From an uncultured Acetatifactor sp. (GTDB taxonomy: Bacteria > Bacillota > Clostridia > Lachnospirales > Lachnospiraceae), in the NCBI GenBank assembly GCA_910585805.1, contig CAJUFB010000006.1, positions 34,866 to 98,865 on the forward strand: 64,000 bases of DNA, in the 5' to 3' direction. The position numbers and the translations under genes were made by a program. Position 1 is the first letter of the stretch. The number at the start of each line of letters is the position of its first letter. A model generated the notes under the pieces. That model did no database searches, was not told the origin of the DNA, and saw only the letters and a list, made by a program, of their open reading frames with translations. This document shows positions 1 to 8,174 of the stretch, piece by piece.

Positions 1-2
1 TT

Positions 3-1025
3 CTGGGATTCTTCCTTTCGAAACCTGCGCTTGGCTGGATGGGGACGCCGGAGGATGTAATAAATCATTCCGTACTTTATATGCGGATTTATTTTGCCGG
101 TATGCCGTTTATGATGGTCTATAATTTCGGAAGTGCCGTCCTGCGGGCTGTAGGAGATACCAAAAGGCCTCTCTATTATCTGCTGATAGCGGGAGTAGCG
201 AATGTAGTACTGAATCTGATTTTTGTGATTACCTTTTCAATGGGTGTGGCAGGGGTTGCCACGGCGACAGTGGTTTCCCAGGCAATTTCCGCGGCACTGG
301 TGGTACGGTGCCTGATACGTACTGACAGCGCCTACCGGCTGGAACTGCAGGGAATCAGGATTGTGCCTGATAAGCTGCTCAAGATGGTTCAGATAGGTGT
401 CCCGGCGGGAATGCAGGGTGCGCTTTTTTCCATTTCCAATGTGCTTATCCAGTCCTCGGTGAACAGCTTCGGCTCTGTTGCCATGGCGGGAAATACGGCT
501 GCCAGTAATATAGAGGGCTTTGTATACACGGCCATGAATGCCTTTCATCAGGCTGCCATCAGCTTCAGCGGCCAGAACTATGGTGCCCGGAAGTATAAGC
601 GAATTCGGAAAGTATTGTTGATATGTGAAGTGATGGTAGTAGTTGTGGGCGCATTGATGGGGAATGTGGCATATCTGTTCGGAGGAACTCTGCTGAAGTT
701 GTATACCGTAGATCCGGAGGTTATCGAATACGGCATCCTGCGTATGCGTATTATCTGTACACCGTACTTTTTATGTGGTATGATGGATGTGGCTGTGGGG
801 GCGCTGCGTGGAATGGGATATGCCATTATGCCCATGCTGGTGTCACTGACAGGGGCATGTCTGCTGCGGGTGGTCTGGATTTATACCATTTTTCAGAGCT
901 ATCGCACACTGGAATGTCTGTATTTTTCCTATCCCATCAGCTGGGGGCTGACCTTTGCGGTGCATCTGGTGTGTTTTGTGATTGTGTTCCGGAAGCTGTT
1001 GAAGAAGGACCCGGGAATCGAATGA
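3..1025 (+). CDS. MATE family efflux transporter, C-terminal part
   Basis: The frame is open from the window edge, so the N-terminus lies outside and about 340 residues are seen. The protein is strongly hydrophobic with repeated membrane helices. The stretch around GSAVLRAVGDTKRP followed by a helix pair is typical of multidrug and toxin extrusion (MATE) permeases, which export organic cations or drugs with Na+ or H+ antiport. The visible portion corresponds to the end of the first six-helix bundle plus all of the second. A weak GC-rich dyad (1010-1016/1028-1034) overlaps the stop codon. The family call is secure; the substrate is unknown. Confidence 0.88.
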   Translation: MGFFLSKPALGWMGTPEDVINHSVLYMRIYFAGMPFMMVYNFGSAVLRAVGDTKRPLYYLLIAGVANVVLNLIFVITFSMGVAGVATATVVSQAISAALVVRCLIRTDSAYRLELQGIRIVPDKLLKMVQIGVPAGMQGALFSISNVLIQSSVNSFGSVAMAGNTAASNIEGFVYTAMNAFHQAAISFSGQNYGARKYKRIRKVLLICEVMVVVVGALMGNVAYLFGGTLLKLYTVDPEVIEYGILRMRIICTPYFLCGMMDVAVGALRGMGYAIMPMLVSLTGACLLRVVWIYTIFQSYRTLECLYFSYPISWGLTFAVHLVCFVIVFRKLLKKDPGIE

Positions 1026-1335
1026 GCTCCCGGGCAGTTCCTTTATTACCTGTTCTCATGCAGGTTGGAGCAGCCGGGGACGGGATATGACGGAAGCCTG
1101 AGATACTGCCCTGCAAATACACATAATAAATACGCCGGCTTATCAGGCGGGACGCCAGGAATCCGGCCTGCAGAAACCCCATAGTATAGAGAAGTGACCC
1201 GGGGGCAGCCAGGGGAGCGGAAAGCGCCATCAGCCTTACGGGGGCTGCGGAACGGCGCATACAGGTCAACCGGAAACAGAAAACAGGGAAACAGTAACAG
1301 AAAACAGAGAAAGAATACTCAGGGAAGGGTGCAGT
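1026..1335. other. 310-bp intergenic region without a gene
   Basis: Nothing coding is convincing in the interval between the MATE gene and ruvA. The end nearest ruvA is A-rich with short repeats of an AAACAG motif. No clean promoter was identified. Confidence 0.5.
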
Positions 1336-1947
1336 ATGATAGCATATGTAAAAGGAATCGTGGACGACATTGCCGAAGACAACGCCGTCATCGACGTGGG
1401 CGGTATGGGATATAACGTAAAAATTTCCGCGGATACAGCGGCAAAGCTTCCCGGCATCGGAGAAAAGGTAAAACTGTATACCTACACCAATGTACGGGAA
1501 GATGCAATACAACTATACGGTTTTTTGTCTAAAAATGATCTGGAGATATTCAAAAGATGCATTACGGTAAGCGGCATCGGACCAAAGGGCGCGCTTGCCA
1601 TCCTCTCTGTTCTGGATGCGGATTCACTGCGTTTTGCCATTATGTCCGGGGATGTGAAAGCCATCACCAAAGCGCCGGGAATCGGCGCCAGGACAGCGGA
1701 GCGGCTGATTCTGGAACTGAAAGACAAGATTAAGATAGACGATACCATAATCGGGAAAGAAATTGAGAGCGCCCGGGCTGCCAATGTCGGAACAGTGGAC
1801 AGTCCCCAGAAGCAGGAAGCAGTGGAAGCGCTTGTATCCCTTGGTTATGGAAATGCGGAGGCGGTGAAAGCAGTCAATTCCATCGAGGGCATCGAGACAA
1901 TGGATTCCGGCACAGTGCTGAAGGCTGCTTTGAAGAAAATGTTCTGA
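1336..1947 (+). CDS. ruvA: Holliday junction branch migration protein RuvA
   Basis: 203 residues, the usual RuvA length. The N-terminal OB-fold (MIAYVKGIVDD...) is followed by the helix-hairpin-helix region (ISGIGPKGALAIL, APGIGARTAERLILELKDK) and a C-terminal RuvB-contacting domain after an acidic linker. RuvA binds four-way DNA junctions and recruits RuvB for branch migration in recombinational repair. ruvB follows 280 bp downstream, the common clostridial order. No ruvC is seen here, as in many Firmicutes. Confidence 0.97.
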   Translation: MIAYVKGIVDDIAEDNAVIDVGGMGYNVKISADTAAKLPGIGEKVKLYTYTNVREDAIQLYGFLSKNDLEIFKRCITVSGIGPKGALAILSVLDADSLRFAIMSGDVKAITKAPGIGARTAERLILELKDKIKIDDTIIGKEIESARAANVGTVDSPQKQEAVEALVSLGYGNAEAVKAVNSIEGIETMDSGTVLKAALKKMF

Positions 1948-2227
1948 TGTCCTGACGGGAGACAACTGGCTGGCATCTGGAGGTATATGCGGGGTAGCTG
2001 AAGCATCCGGTGGAAGTACATGGTGATGAGAATGAATTGTACTGGTCCGGCCTTGACGAAGATTTCTTCAATTTGAGCAGATATGCCGGAAGGGGAAATA
2101 TCGGTCATATTCTGGAGGAGATACGGAGTGTCAGTCACCTGATATAAAGTACTGCAGGTTAATACATGATTGCATTGAAGCATTGCAGGGAAGCATAACA
2201 AATAAAAACAGATAAGGTTATAAAAAC

Positions 2228-3235
2228 ATGCCCAAGCGAATGATTGAGACAAATATTACCGAAGAGGATATTAAAATAGAAGGTTCCCTTCGGCCACAGA
2301 AACTGGATGACTACATCGGTCAATCCAAAGTAAAGGAAAATCTTAAGATATACATAGAAGCGGCGAAACTCCGGGGAGACGCACTGGACCATGTGCTTTT
2401 CTACGGGCCGCCCGGATTGGGGAAAACCACTCTGGCAGGCATCATTGCCAATGAGATGGGTACCCATTTAAAAGTGACCAGCGGCCCTGCCATTGAGAAG
2501 CCGGGAGAAATGGCGGCAATCCTCAATAATCTGGAGGAAGGCGACCTGCTTTTCGTGGATGAGATACACCGCCTGAACCGGCAGGTAGAAGAAGTGCTGT
2601 ATCCGGCCATGGAGGATTATTGTATCGACATTATGATCGGGAAAGGCTCCACGGCACGCTCCGTGCGTCTGGAACTGCCCAGATTTACTCTGGTGGGTGC
2701 TACCACCAGGGCAGGCCTTCTGACTGCGCCGCTGCGGGACAGATTCGGCATGATTTATCATATGGAATTCTATACGGTGGAAGAACTGCAGATGATTATT
2801 CTTCATTCTGCCAGAATTCTGGGAGTGGAAATCGAGCCGGGCGGTGCGCTTGAGATGGCGCGCAGAAGCCGGGGAACGCCCAGGCTTGCCAACCGTATCT
2901 TAAAGAGGGTGCGTGACTTTGCCCAGGTGAAGTATGACGGCATCATTACGGAGGAAGTGGCTCGTACTGCCCTGGACCTGATGGATGTGGACAAGCTGGG
3001 ACTGGATCATATCGACAGGAATATACTGCAGACCATGATAGAGAAATTCGACGGCGGGCCTGTGGGACTGGATACCCTTGCCGCTGCCATCGGAGAGGAT
3101 GCGGGAACCATAGAGGATGTCTACGAGCCGTATCTGATCAAAAACGGGCTTCTGAACCGTACCCCCAGGGGCAGAGTGGCCACGGAACTGGCATACCGGC
3201 ATCTGGACTGCGGTACCTATAAGCAGAAAAGCTGA
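2228..3235 (+). CDS. ruvB: Holliday junction branch migration DNA helicase RuvB
   Basis: 335 residues, full length. The Walker A motif GPPGLGKTTLAG and Walker B region LLFVDEIHRLNR are present, with sensor and arginine-finger segments (GATTRAGLLTAPLRDRFG) and a C-terminal winged-helix DNA-binding domain ending NRTPRGRVATELAYRHL. It forms hexameric motors on either side of RuvA. The 280-bp gap after ruvA holds no recognisable gene. Confidence 0.98.
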   Translation: MPKRMIETNITEEDIKIEGSLRPQKLDDYIGQSKVKENLKIYIEAAKLRGDALDHVLFYGPPGLGKTTLAGIIANEMGTHLKVTSGPAIEKPGEMAAILNNLEEGDLLFVDEIHRLNRQVEEVLYPAMEDYCIDIMIGKGSTARSVRLELPRFTLVGATTRAGLLTAPLRDRFGMIYHMEFYTVEELQMIILHSARILGVEIEPGGALEMARRSRGTPRLANRILKRVRDFAQVKYDGIITEEVARTALDLMDVDKLGLDHIDRNILQTMIEKFDGGPVGLDTLAAAIGEDAGTIEDVYEPYLIKNGLLNRTPRGRVATELAYRHLDCGTYKQKS

Positions 3236-3261
3236 TTTCAGGGTGTCAACGGAATAAAGGC

Positions 3262-3290
3262 TTTACACTTTGAGAATTGGTTGTTATAAT
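3262..3290 (+). promoter_or_regulatory. Sigma-A type promoter for iorAB
   Basis: TTTACA (3262-3267), 17-bp spacer, perfect TATAAT (3285-3290). It lies about 215 bp before the iorA start, leaving a long structured leader. The -35 is embedded in CTTTACAC, a sequence that recurs as the arms of the downstream hairpin. Confidence 0.75.
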
Positions 3291-3330
3291 GAAAACATTG
3301 AAAAGAGCAATCTGTTAGGAATGATAAAGT

Positions 3331-3377
3331 AAGGTGTAAAGTCGTTCTTGAATTAATATGGCTTTACACCTTTTTGT
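3331..3377 (+). terminator. Terminator-like hairpin in the iorA leader
   Basis: Perfect 11-bp inverted repeat AAGGTGTAAAG (3331-3341) / CTTTACACCTT (3362-3372) with a 20-nt loop, followed by TTTTG. Because it lies between a good promoter and iorA it may act as an attenuator, but no T-box or known riboswitch consensus was recognised. The arms also match the CTTTACAC at the promoter, so a protein operator is an alternative. Confidence 0.5.
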
Positions 3378-3432
3378 TAAAAACAGCATATGCCTGTGCC
3401 TGATACGGCTGCAGACATATATGGAAAAAACA

Positions 3433-3482
3433 GCAGCAGTTCCGTCCGTTGCCTGGACTCCGGTGTCGTACGGAACTGCTGC
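3433..3482 (+). promoter_or_regulatory. 13-bp perfect hairpin just upstream of the iorA ribosome-binding site
   Basis: GCAGCAGTTCCGT (3433-3445) pairs with 3470-3482, ending 12 nt before the AGGAGGA Shine-Dalgarno. Together with the terminator-like hairpin at 3331 it gives iorA a two-hairpin leader. Confidence 0.5.
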
Positions 3483-3506
3483 AGAACTGAGACAGGAGGA
3501 GCAAAC

Positions 3507-5252
3507 GTGTCAGAGAAGAGAATACTGCTTGGCAACGAAGCCATAGCGAGAGGTGCCTATGAGGCGGGCGTAAAAGTATCGGCGGCTTATCCCGGCACAC
3601 CCAGCACGGAAATCAGTGAGGCAATTGCAAAGTACGATGAGGTTTATGCGGAGTGGTCCCCCAATGAGAAAGTGGCGGCAGAGGTGGCAATTGGCGCTTC
3701 CATCGCGGGAGCACGTTCCATGTGCTGCATGAAGCATGTGGGGGTAAATGTGGCGGCGGACCCGCTTTTTACGGCAGCTTATACAGGCGTGGGCGGCGGT
3801 ATGGTGGTAGTGGCGGCAGATGACCCCGGTATGTACAGCTCTCAGAACGAGCAGGACAGCCGGATGGTGGCCAGAGCCGCCATGATTCCCGTACTGGAGC
3901 CGTCGGACAGTGCAGAGGCAAAGGAATTCACGAAACGTGCATTCGAACTGAGCGAACGTTACGATACTCCCATGATGGTGCGCTCCACCACCAGGCTCTC
4001 CCATTCCCAGGGCATCGTGGATCTGGAAGAGCGGACAGAGAGGGAAGTGCTTCCGTATGAACGAAATATCGCCAAATATGTGATGATGCCGGGGAATGCC
4101 ATCAAAAGGCATGTGTTCGTGGAAGAGCGCATGAAAAAAATGGCGGAGGATGCCTGTACGCTGGATATAAACCGCACAGAATATCGGGATTTGTCCGTGG
4201 GCTTTATCACGAGTGGAATTCCGTATCAGTATGTACGGGAGGCCATGCCGGATGCCAGCGTTCTGAAGCTTGGACTGGTGCATCCTCTTCCGAGAAAGCT
4301 GATAGAAGAATTTGCGTCGAAAGTAGATAAGCTGTACATATTTGAGGAACTGGAGCCCGTGATTGAAGAACAGGTGAAATCCTGGGGCATTCAGAAGGCT
4401 GTGGGCAAGGAGATTTTCACGGTTCAGGGAGAGTACAGCGCCGCCATGCTCAGGGAACGTGTTCTGGGCCGGGAATGCAGTATGGAAGCGGCTGCCCAGG
4501 TACCTGCCAGACCGCCTATTCTCTGTCCAGGCTGTCCTCACCGCAGCGTATATTCCGTGCTGAACCGGCTGAAGATTCATGCGGCGGGAGACATCGGCTG
4601 TTATACTCTCGGAGCGGTTGCGCCTCTGAGTGTGGTGGACTCCACCATCTGTATGGGCTCCAGCATCAGTACTCTGCATGGGATGGAGAAAGCACGAGGG
4701 AAGGAATATATCCGGAACTGGGTGGCAGTAATCGGAGATTCCACGTTTATGCATACAGGAATCAATTCCCTGATGAACATGGTGTACAACCAGTCCTGCG
4801 GGACGGTGGTAATCCTGGATAATTCCACTACCGGCATGACGGGACATCAGGACCATGCGGCTACAGGCAAGACACTGAAAGGAGAGACGGTTCCGGCAAT
4901 CGACATCACCCGGCTGTGCCGTTCCCTTGGAATCGAGCATGTATATGAAATCAGCGCCTTTGACCTGGACGGCCTCACGGAAGCTTTCCGCAGGGAGACA
5001 CAGCGGGATGCGGTGTCGGTTATTATCACCAAGGCACCCTGTGTACTGCTCAAGGGAGTCACATTCCCTGACAAGTGTGTGCCCATTCCGGAAAAATGTA
5101 AAAAATGCGGTGCATGCCTGCGTCCGGGCTGTCCCGCGCTGACCAGAAACGCGGATGGGACGATTTCTATCGACGAAACCATGTGCAATGGCTGCGGACT
5201 ATGTGAAAAACTGTGTAAATTTGACGCCATAGAGACGAGACGGAAGGCGTGA
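3507..5252 (+). CDS. iorA: Indolepyruvate ferredoxin oxidoreductase, alpha subunit
   Basis: 581 residues from a GTG start chosen because AGGAGGA lies 6 nt upstream; the frame is open further upstream but without a site. It oxidatively decarboxylates aryl pyruvates from aromatic amino acids to aryl-acetyl-CoA, reducing ferredoxin, using thiamine diphosphate. The N-terminal pyrimidine-binding domain (YPGTPSTEI...) is followed by a TPP domain with CPGCPHR and GDSTFMHTG. The C-terminal ferredoxin domain has two 4Fe-4S clusters (CKKCGAC...CP and CNGCGLCEKLC). It is paired with iorB downstream. Length and motifs are complete. Confidence 0.96.
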   Translation: MSEKRILLGNEAIARGAYEAGVKVSAAYPGTPSTEISEAIAKYDEVYAEWSPNEKVAAEVAIGASIAGARSMCCMKHVGVNVAADPLFTAAYTGVGGGMVVVAADDPGMYSSQNEQDSRMVARAAMIPVLEPSDSAEAKEFTKRAFELSERYDTPMMVRSTTRLSHSQGIVDLEERTEREVLPYERNIAKYVMMPGNAIKRHVFVEERMKKMAEDACTLDINRTEYRDLSVGFITSGIPYQYVREAMPDASVLKLGLVHPLPRKLIEEFASKVDKLYIFEELEPVIEEQVKSWGIQKAVGKEIFTVQGEYSAAMLRERVLGRECSMEAAAQVPARPPILCPGCPHRSVYSVLNRLKIHAAGDIGCYTLGAVAPLSVVDSTICMGSSISTLHGMEKARGKEYIRNWVAVIGDSTFMHTGINSLMNMVYNQSCGTVVILDNSTTGMTGHQDHAATGKTLKGETVPAIDITRLCRSLGIEHVYEISAFDLDGLTEAFRRETQRDAVSVIITKAPCVLLKGVTFPDKCVPIPEKCKKCGACLRPGCPALTRNADGTISIDETMCNGCGLCEKLCKFDAIETRRKA

Positions 5253-5257
5253 TGTAC

Positions 5258-5360
5258 CGAAGGTTTATCCTTTCGTTCTGTTGTGCAGCGGTTTCATTAG
5301 AGATAAAGTTTCGAAGAGGATTTATCCTTTAGATCCGTCGCGCAGCGACTAAATTAGGAG
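5258..5360 (+). repeat. Imperfect tandem duplication between iorA and iorB
   Basis: Two diverged copies of about 45 bp each: TTTATCCTTT, a GCAGCG-containing small hairpin, then ATTAG (first copy from 5258, second from about 5313). The second copy runs into the AGGAGG site of iorB. The hairpin is kept in both copies by compensating or wobble pairs, suggesting RNA-level function, but this is inference. Confidence 0.45.
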
Positions 5361-5370
5361 GATTGTACGC

Positions 5371-5952
5371 ATGAGCGTGAAAAATATAATGATTGTAGGC
5401 GTAGGCGGACAGGGCACGCTCCTGACCAGCCGGATACTGGGAAATCTGGCGATTCACGGAGAATATGATGTGAAGCTGTCCGAGGTTCACGGAATGGCCC
5501 AGCGGGGAGGCAGTGTGGTGACCTTTGTGCGGTATGGGGAGCAGGTGGCGGAGCCGATCGTGGAGGAGGGCTGTGCCGATGTGCTGATTGCATTTGAACG
5601 ACTGGAGGCGCTGCGCTATCTGCATTTTCTGAAAAAAGACGGTGTGGCCATCGTCAATGACTGGCGCATTGATCCTATCACGGTGGTGACGGGAGCTGCT
5701 GCGTATCCGGAGAACATACTGGATACCCTGCGGGCCGCAAGAAAAACCGTTGTGGTGGAGGCCACCAGGACAGCTCTGGAAATGGGCGCTCCCAAAGCCT
5801 TTAATGTAGTGGTTTTAGGCGCGGCTGCCAGATATATAGGCTTCGACAGGGAAGCATGGCTTGAGGTATTGGAAAAGACCGTTCCGCCTAAGACCGTGGA
5901 GATAAACCGCAAAGCTTTTGAGGCGGGATATCTGATGGAAACGGCAGGATAA
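5371..5952 (+). CDS. iorB: Indolepyruvate ferredoxin oxidoreductase, beta subunit
   Basis: 193 residues, matching the gamma-type catalytic domain of the 2-oxoacid:ferredoxin oxidoreductase superfamily: GVGGQGTLLTSRILG near the N-terminus and EVHGMAQRGGSVVTFVRYG. It forms the heterodimer with IorA. Start ATG has AGGAGG about 9 nt upstream. It is 118 bp downstream of iorA and very likely co-transcribed. Confidence 0.95.
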   Translation: MSVKNIMIVGVGGQGTLLTSRILGNLAIHGEYDVKLSEVHGMAQRGGSVVTFVRYGEQVAEPIVEEGCADVLIAFERLEALRYLHFLKKDGVAIVNDWRIDPITVVTGAAAYPENILDTLRAARKTVVVEATRTALEMGAPKAFNVVVLGAAARYIGFDREAWLEVLEKTVPPKTVEINRKAFEAGYLMETAG

Positions 5953-6103
5953 GTATGAGAAATTTTGAGAACAAAATCTGCGGATAAGAGGGCAGGGAGC
6001 AAAAACCTCGAACGGTACCCCGGCAGCCGGGGCGGTGCAGAACGGTGGACCGGAACAGCACAGAAATAAGGAAATATGTAAATAAAGACGACTAAAAAGA
6101 GAG

Positions 6104-6201
6104 GCCGTCGGGAGATGACATTCGTATACTGTATATGGTTGTAAGTATCCATATAACACAGTGTATATTGCAGGAATGCAGTCATCTCCCGACGGCTTTT
6201 T
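6104..6201 (+). terminator. Long hairpin terminator downstream of iorB
   Basis: Perfect 16-bp arms (6104-6119 / 6181-6196) followed by TTTTT. The about 60-nt interior is itself partly self-complementary (CTGTATATGG / CCATATAACA), giving a near-continuous 90-nt hairpin. It fits a strong terminator for iorAB; its length and near-perfect symmetry also resemble a small palindromic mobile repeat. Confidence 0.65.
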
Positions 6202-6245
6202 GCGTGCCCCGGGCAGGTATATCCTGCTGTTTTGCAGGTTCAATC

Positions 6246-6291
6246 ATCCGGCCAGGCCTGAATATGATGTCTATATGATGCCTGACCGGAT
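6246..6291. promoter_or_regulatory. Dyad upstream of the blaI-like promoter
   Basis: ATCCGGCCAGGC (6246-6257) and GCCTGACCGGAT (6280-6291) form a 12-bp inverted repeat with one mismatch, ending 18 bp before the TTGACA. It could be a regulator site or remnant terminator; there is no T-run. Confidence 0.35.
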
Positions 6292-6309
6292 ATAATTTTC
6301 ATTTTACCA

Positions 6310-6367
6310 TTGACATGATCGGACTATTGTGATAGTCTGTATATGACGTCAGACTATTGCGATAGTC
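6310..6367 (+). promoter_or_regulatory. Promoter with two identical dyad operators for the BlaI-type regulator
   Basis: A consensus -35 TTGACA lies at 6310-6315. Two 16-bp palindromes, GACTATTGTGATAGTC (6322-6337) and GACTATTGCGATAGTC (6352-6367), differ by one base and are centred 30 bp apart; the first overlaps the core promoter. BlaI/MecI family repressors act as winged-helix dimers on such dyads, so autoregulation by the adjacent gene product is inferred. Confidence 0.75.
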
Positions 6368-6430
6368 CCATGTTCTTTTACCATATAGAATAAGGAACAA
6401 AAAGCAGAGAGATACAGGAAAGGAAAGTCT

Positions 6431-6790
6431 ATGAATGGAAAACTTTTTGATTCAGAATTAAAGGTCATGGAAGTTCTGTGGGAGCAGGGGCCGAAATCTG
6501 CGAAAGATATCGTGGATGTTCTGTCCGCGCGTATCGGCTGGAACAAGAATACCACGTATACCGTCATCAAGAAGTGCATAGAGAAAGGGGCTGTGGAGCG
6601 TGGGGAGCCGGGCTTCGTCTGTACCCCTCTTGTCACCAGGGATGAGGTGGCCCAAAGTGAGACGGAGCAGCTTATCGATAAAATGTTCGGCGGCTCCAGC
6701 GAATTGTTTTTTTCATCGTTTTTAAAAAATCAGGGTATATCGGAGGCGGAGGCCGCCCGGCTTGCCCGCATGATAGAGGAGGCGAAATAA
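6431..6790 (+). CDS. BlaI/MecI/CopY family transcriptional repressor
   Basis: 119 residues. The N-terminal winged helix (LKVMEVLWEQGPKSAKDIVDVL...NTTYTVIKKCIEKGAVERG) is the BlaI signature, with a C-terminal dimerisation helix pair. Such repressors are cleaved or released when a partner M56 metalloprotease senses beta-lactam or other wall stress. The partner gene follows immediately (start right after the stop) but is broken, so this repressor may now be locked on, respond to another sensor, or be drifting. Two dyads upstream are its probable operators. Confidence 0.9.
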   Translation: MNGKLFDSELKVMEVLWEQGPKSAKDIVDVLSARIGWNKNTTYTVIKKCIEKGAVERGEPGFVCTPLVTRDEVAQSETEQLIDKMFGGSSELFFSSFLKNQGISEAEAARLARMIEEAK

Positions 6791-7252
6791 ATGCTGCATT
6801 TTGGATTGAATATGCCGTTTTATTATATGGCGTTGTATGGAAGTATCATGATTGTAATTGTACTTTTGCTGCGGGCGTTTTTGAAGGAAAGACTGCCGAA
6901 ATTTGTGTTTCCGGTGCTCTGGGGAGTGGTGCTTTTGCGGTTGCTGGTTCCCTTTTCCGTCAGCAGCCCTCTAAGCCTTCCGGTGCCGTCAGCTTCCATT
7001 TTAGCCGGCTTGTTTCCGGATAATCCGTTTCTGAAAAAAGCAGGAAACACTGCGATGGAACAGGTGGTTGCACATTATGATGCGTTTGTATCGGAGGGGA
7101 TGAGCGAAGGCGCAGTCGGCACAGATGTCTCCATGGATAATTCAACTACATTTATTGAAGAAAGTACAGGAGTAGAAGAAGGCTCTGCGGACTTTCAGCT
7201 TCAGACGCAGAATATGAGTGTACAGCGGCGCTCGGGGAGGAATTCGGGGTAG
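6791..7252 (+). pseudogene. Truncated BlaR1-type M56 peptidase, N-terminal remnant
   Basis: The 153-codon frame begins like BlaR1/MecR1 (membrane helices YYMALYGSIMIVIVLLLRAF and FPVLWGVVLLRLLVPFS, then a proline-rich segment). It ends in unrelated sequence before any HExxH zinc-protease motif. Intact homologues are several hundred residues long. After the breakpoint, the next coding-like sequence is in another frame, so an internal deletion has fused the N-terminus to a different gene tail. A short membrane peptide could still be made, but protease signalling cannot. Confidence 0.75.
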
Positions 7253-7657
7253 AAAAAGGGGCTTTTATCGTGGAACTGAAACTGTGCATGAGCAGGGAAG
7301 AGGTGGAAGCGGAATATGAACCCTGGGGACTTAGGAACTGCCGGAAAATAACCTACGCATTTTGTTTAGAGTAAACCTGATAAAATCTGTAGATACTGCA
7401 ACAGACTTGCGTAGGTTATTTGGAGGCATTTCCTTACACCGGGGACAGACGGATTCTGGCTCTATGAGGGACAGCAGATTCGTACATATGAGGATAAAAT
7501 GCTGGGCTCCTATCAGTCCAGGACAGAAGGTGCAGCAGACATTTCCGTACAGAGAGACAGGCTGGGGAATATCACTTCCGTCACCGTATGGCGTGAGGGA
7601 GACAGGGAATATGATGAGCGTACCGGGCGGATAGAACAGAACGGAAACATTTTCTAA
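7201..7657 (+). pseudogene. Gene remnant of unknown function, split by a 76-bp palindromic insertion
   Basis: One frame reads ...DAEYECTAALGEEFGVEKGAF... to a stop at 7372-7374; another reads ...GTDGFWLYEGQQIRTYEDK... to TAA at 7655-7657. Removing the intervening palindromic block (7346-7421), with or without one GGA, joins the two frames into one open C-terminal segment of about 150 codons. The family is not recognised. The upstream end is fused to the broken M56 gene. Confidence 0.6.
7346..7421. mobile_element. MITE-like 76-bp element with 14-bp terminal inverted repeats
   Basis: Perfect 14-bp ends: AAATAACCTACGCA at 7346-7359 and its reverse complement at 7408-7421, enclosing 48 bp. GGA flanks both sides as a possible 3-bp target duplication. 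It interrupts an otherwise continuous reading frame, which is the best evidence that it inserted. No transposase is encoded; mobilisation in trans is inferred. Confidence 0.55.
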
Positions 7658-7699
7658 GGCATGACAGAGACTGCGTATTAATAAATGCGTTTATTCAGC

Positions 7700-7843
7700 C
7701 GATAAATAAGGTAAGATGTCCCGATGCGAAGGGAACGGTTACTTCTACCAGGATTAGGGTGTGCCGTGGGTTCGACTCCCACATGCCGTGAAAGCGGCAG
7801 TCACCGGAGGCGGAGCATGCAAAAATACCGTTTCCGCCTTTTT
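7700..7843 (+). ncRNA. Possible structured RNA ending in a terminator
   Basis: The sequence holds a 5-bp stem with loop TTCGACT (7766-7782), identical in form to a tRNA T-arm; a TGCCG/CGGCA hairpin follows, then a Rho-independent terminator (GGCGGA 7809-7814 / TCCGCC 7833-7838, T5). No matching acceptor stem or anticodon arm could be drawn, so it is not a functional tRNA. It may be a tRNA remnant or an unclassified small RNA. Confidence 0.25.
7809..7843 (+). terminator. Rho-independent terminator before mutL
   Basis: GGCGGA / TCCGCC stem with an 18-nt loop followed by TTTTT. It separates the degenerate region from mutL. The 330 bp between it and the mutL start hold no clear gene. Confidence 0.6.
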
Positions 7844-8174
7844 CTCGGGGCATCTTTGTACCGGGTTGCCAATTTACGGTTGCTACAATTATTGGCTGTA
7901 ATTATTTACCAAAAGAAATTTTACAATAACCATATTATGTGGTAAAATAAGGGCGTGTCCGCCAGATATGGTGTGGCGGCGCTCTTTTTTGCGCTTTTGC
8001 ATTTTGTTCTTTCACAGGTCGGAACCCCGATGCCGGCAGCGCTCAGAAAGGAGAAGCCAGGGAAGGCTATCTGTCCGCAGGGAATATCCGGCTATTTGGA
8101 GCAAAGTGTTTTAGATGATTTGGGTGCCGGAGGCTTACCCTGCATCAGAAATATTTCGGAAGAGAGAAAAGAAC

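Noticed and set aside
3510..4940. 476-codon open frame on the - strand opposite iorA
   Set aside because: Shadow of the well-supported iorA gene; composition rich in His/Cys/Arg and no motif.
7766..7789. Possible tRNA gene because of the perfect T-arm
   Set aside because: No acceptor stem partner, D-arm or anticodon arm can be placed upstream within 90 nt; kept only as a structured fragment.
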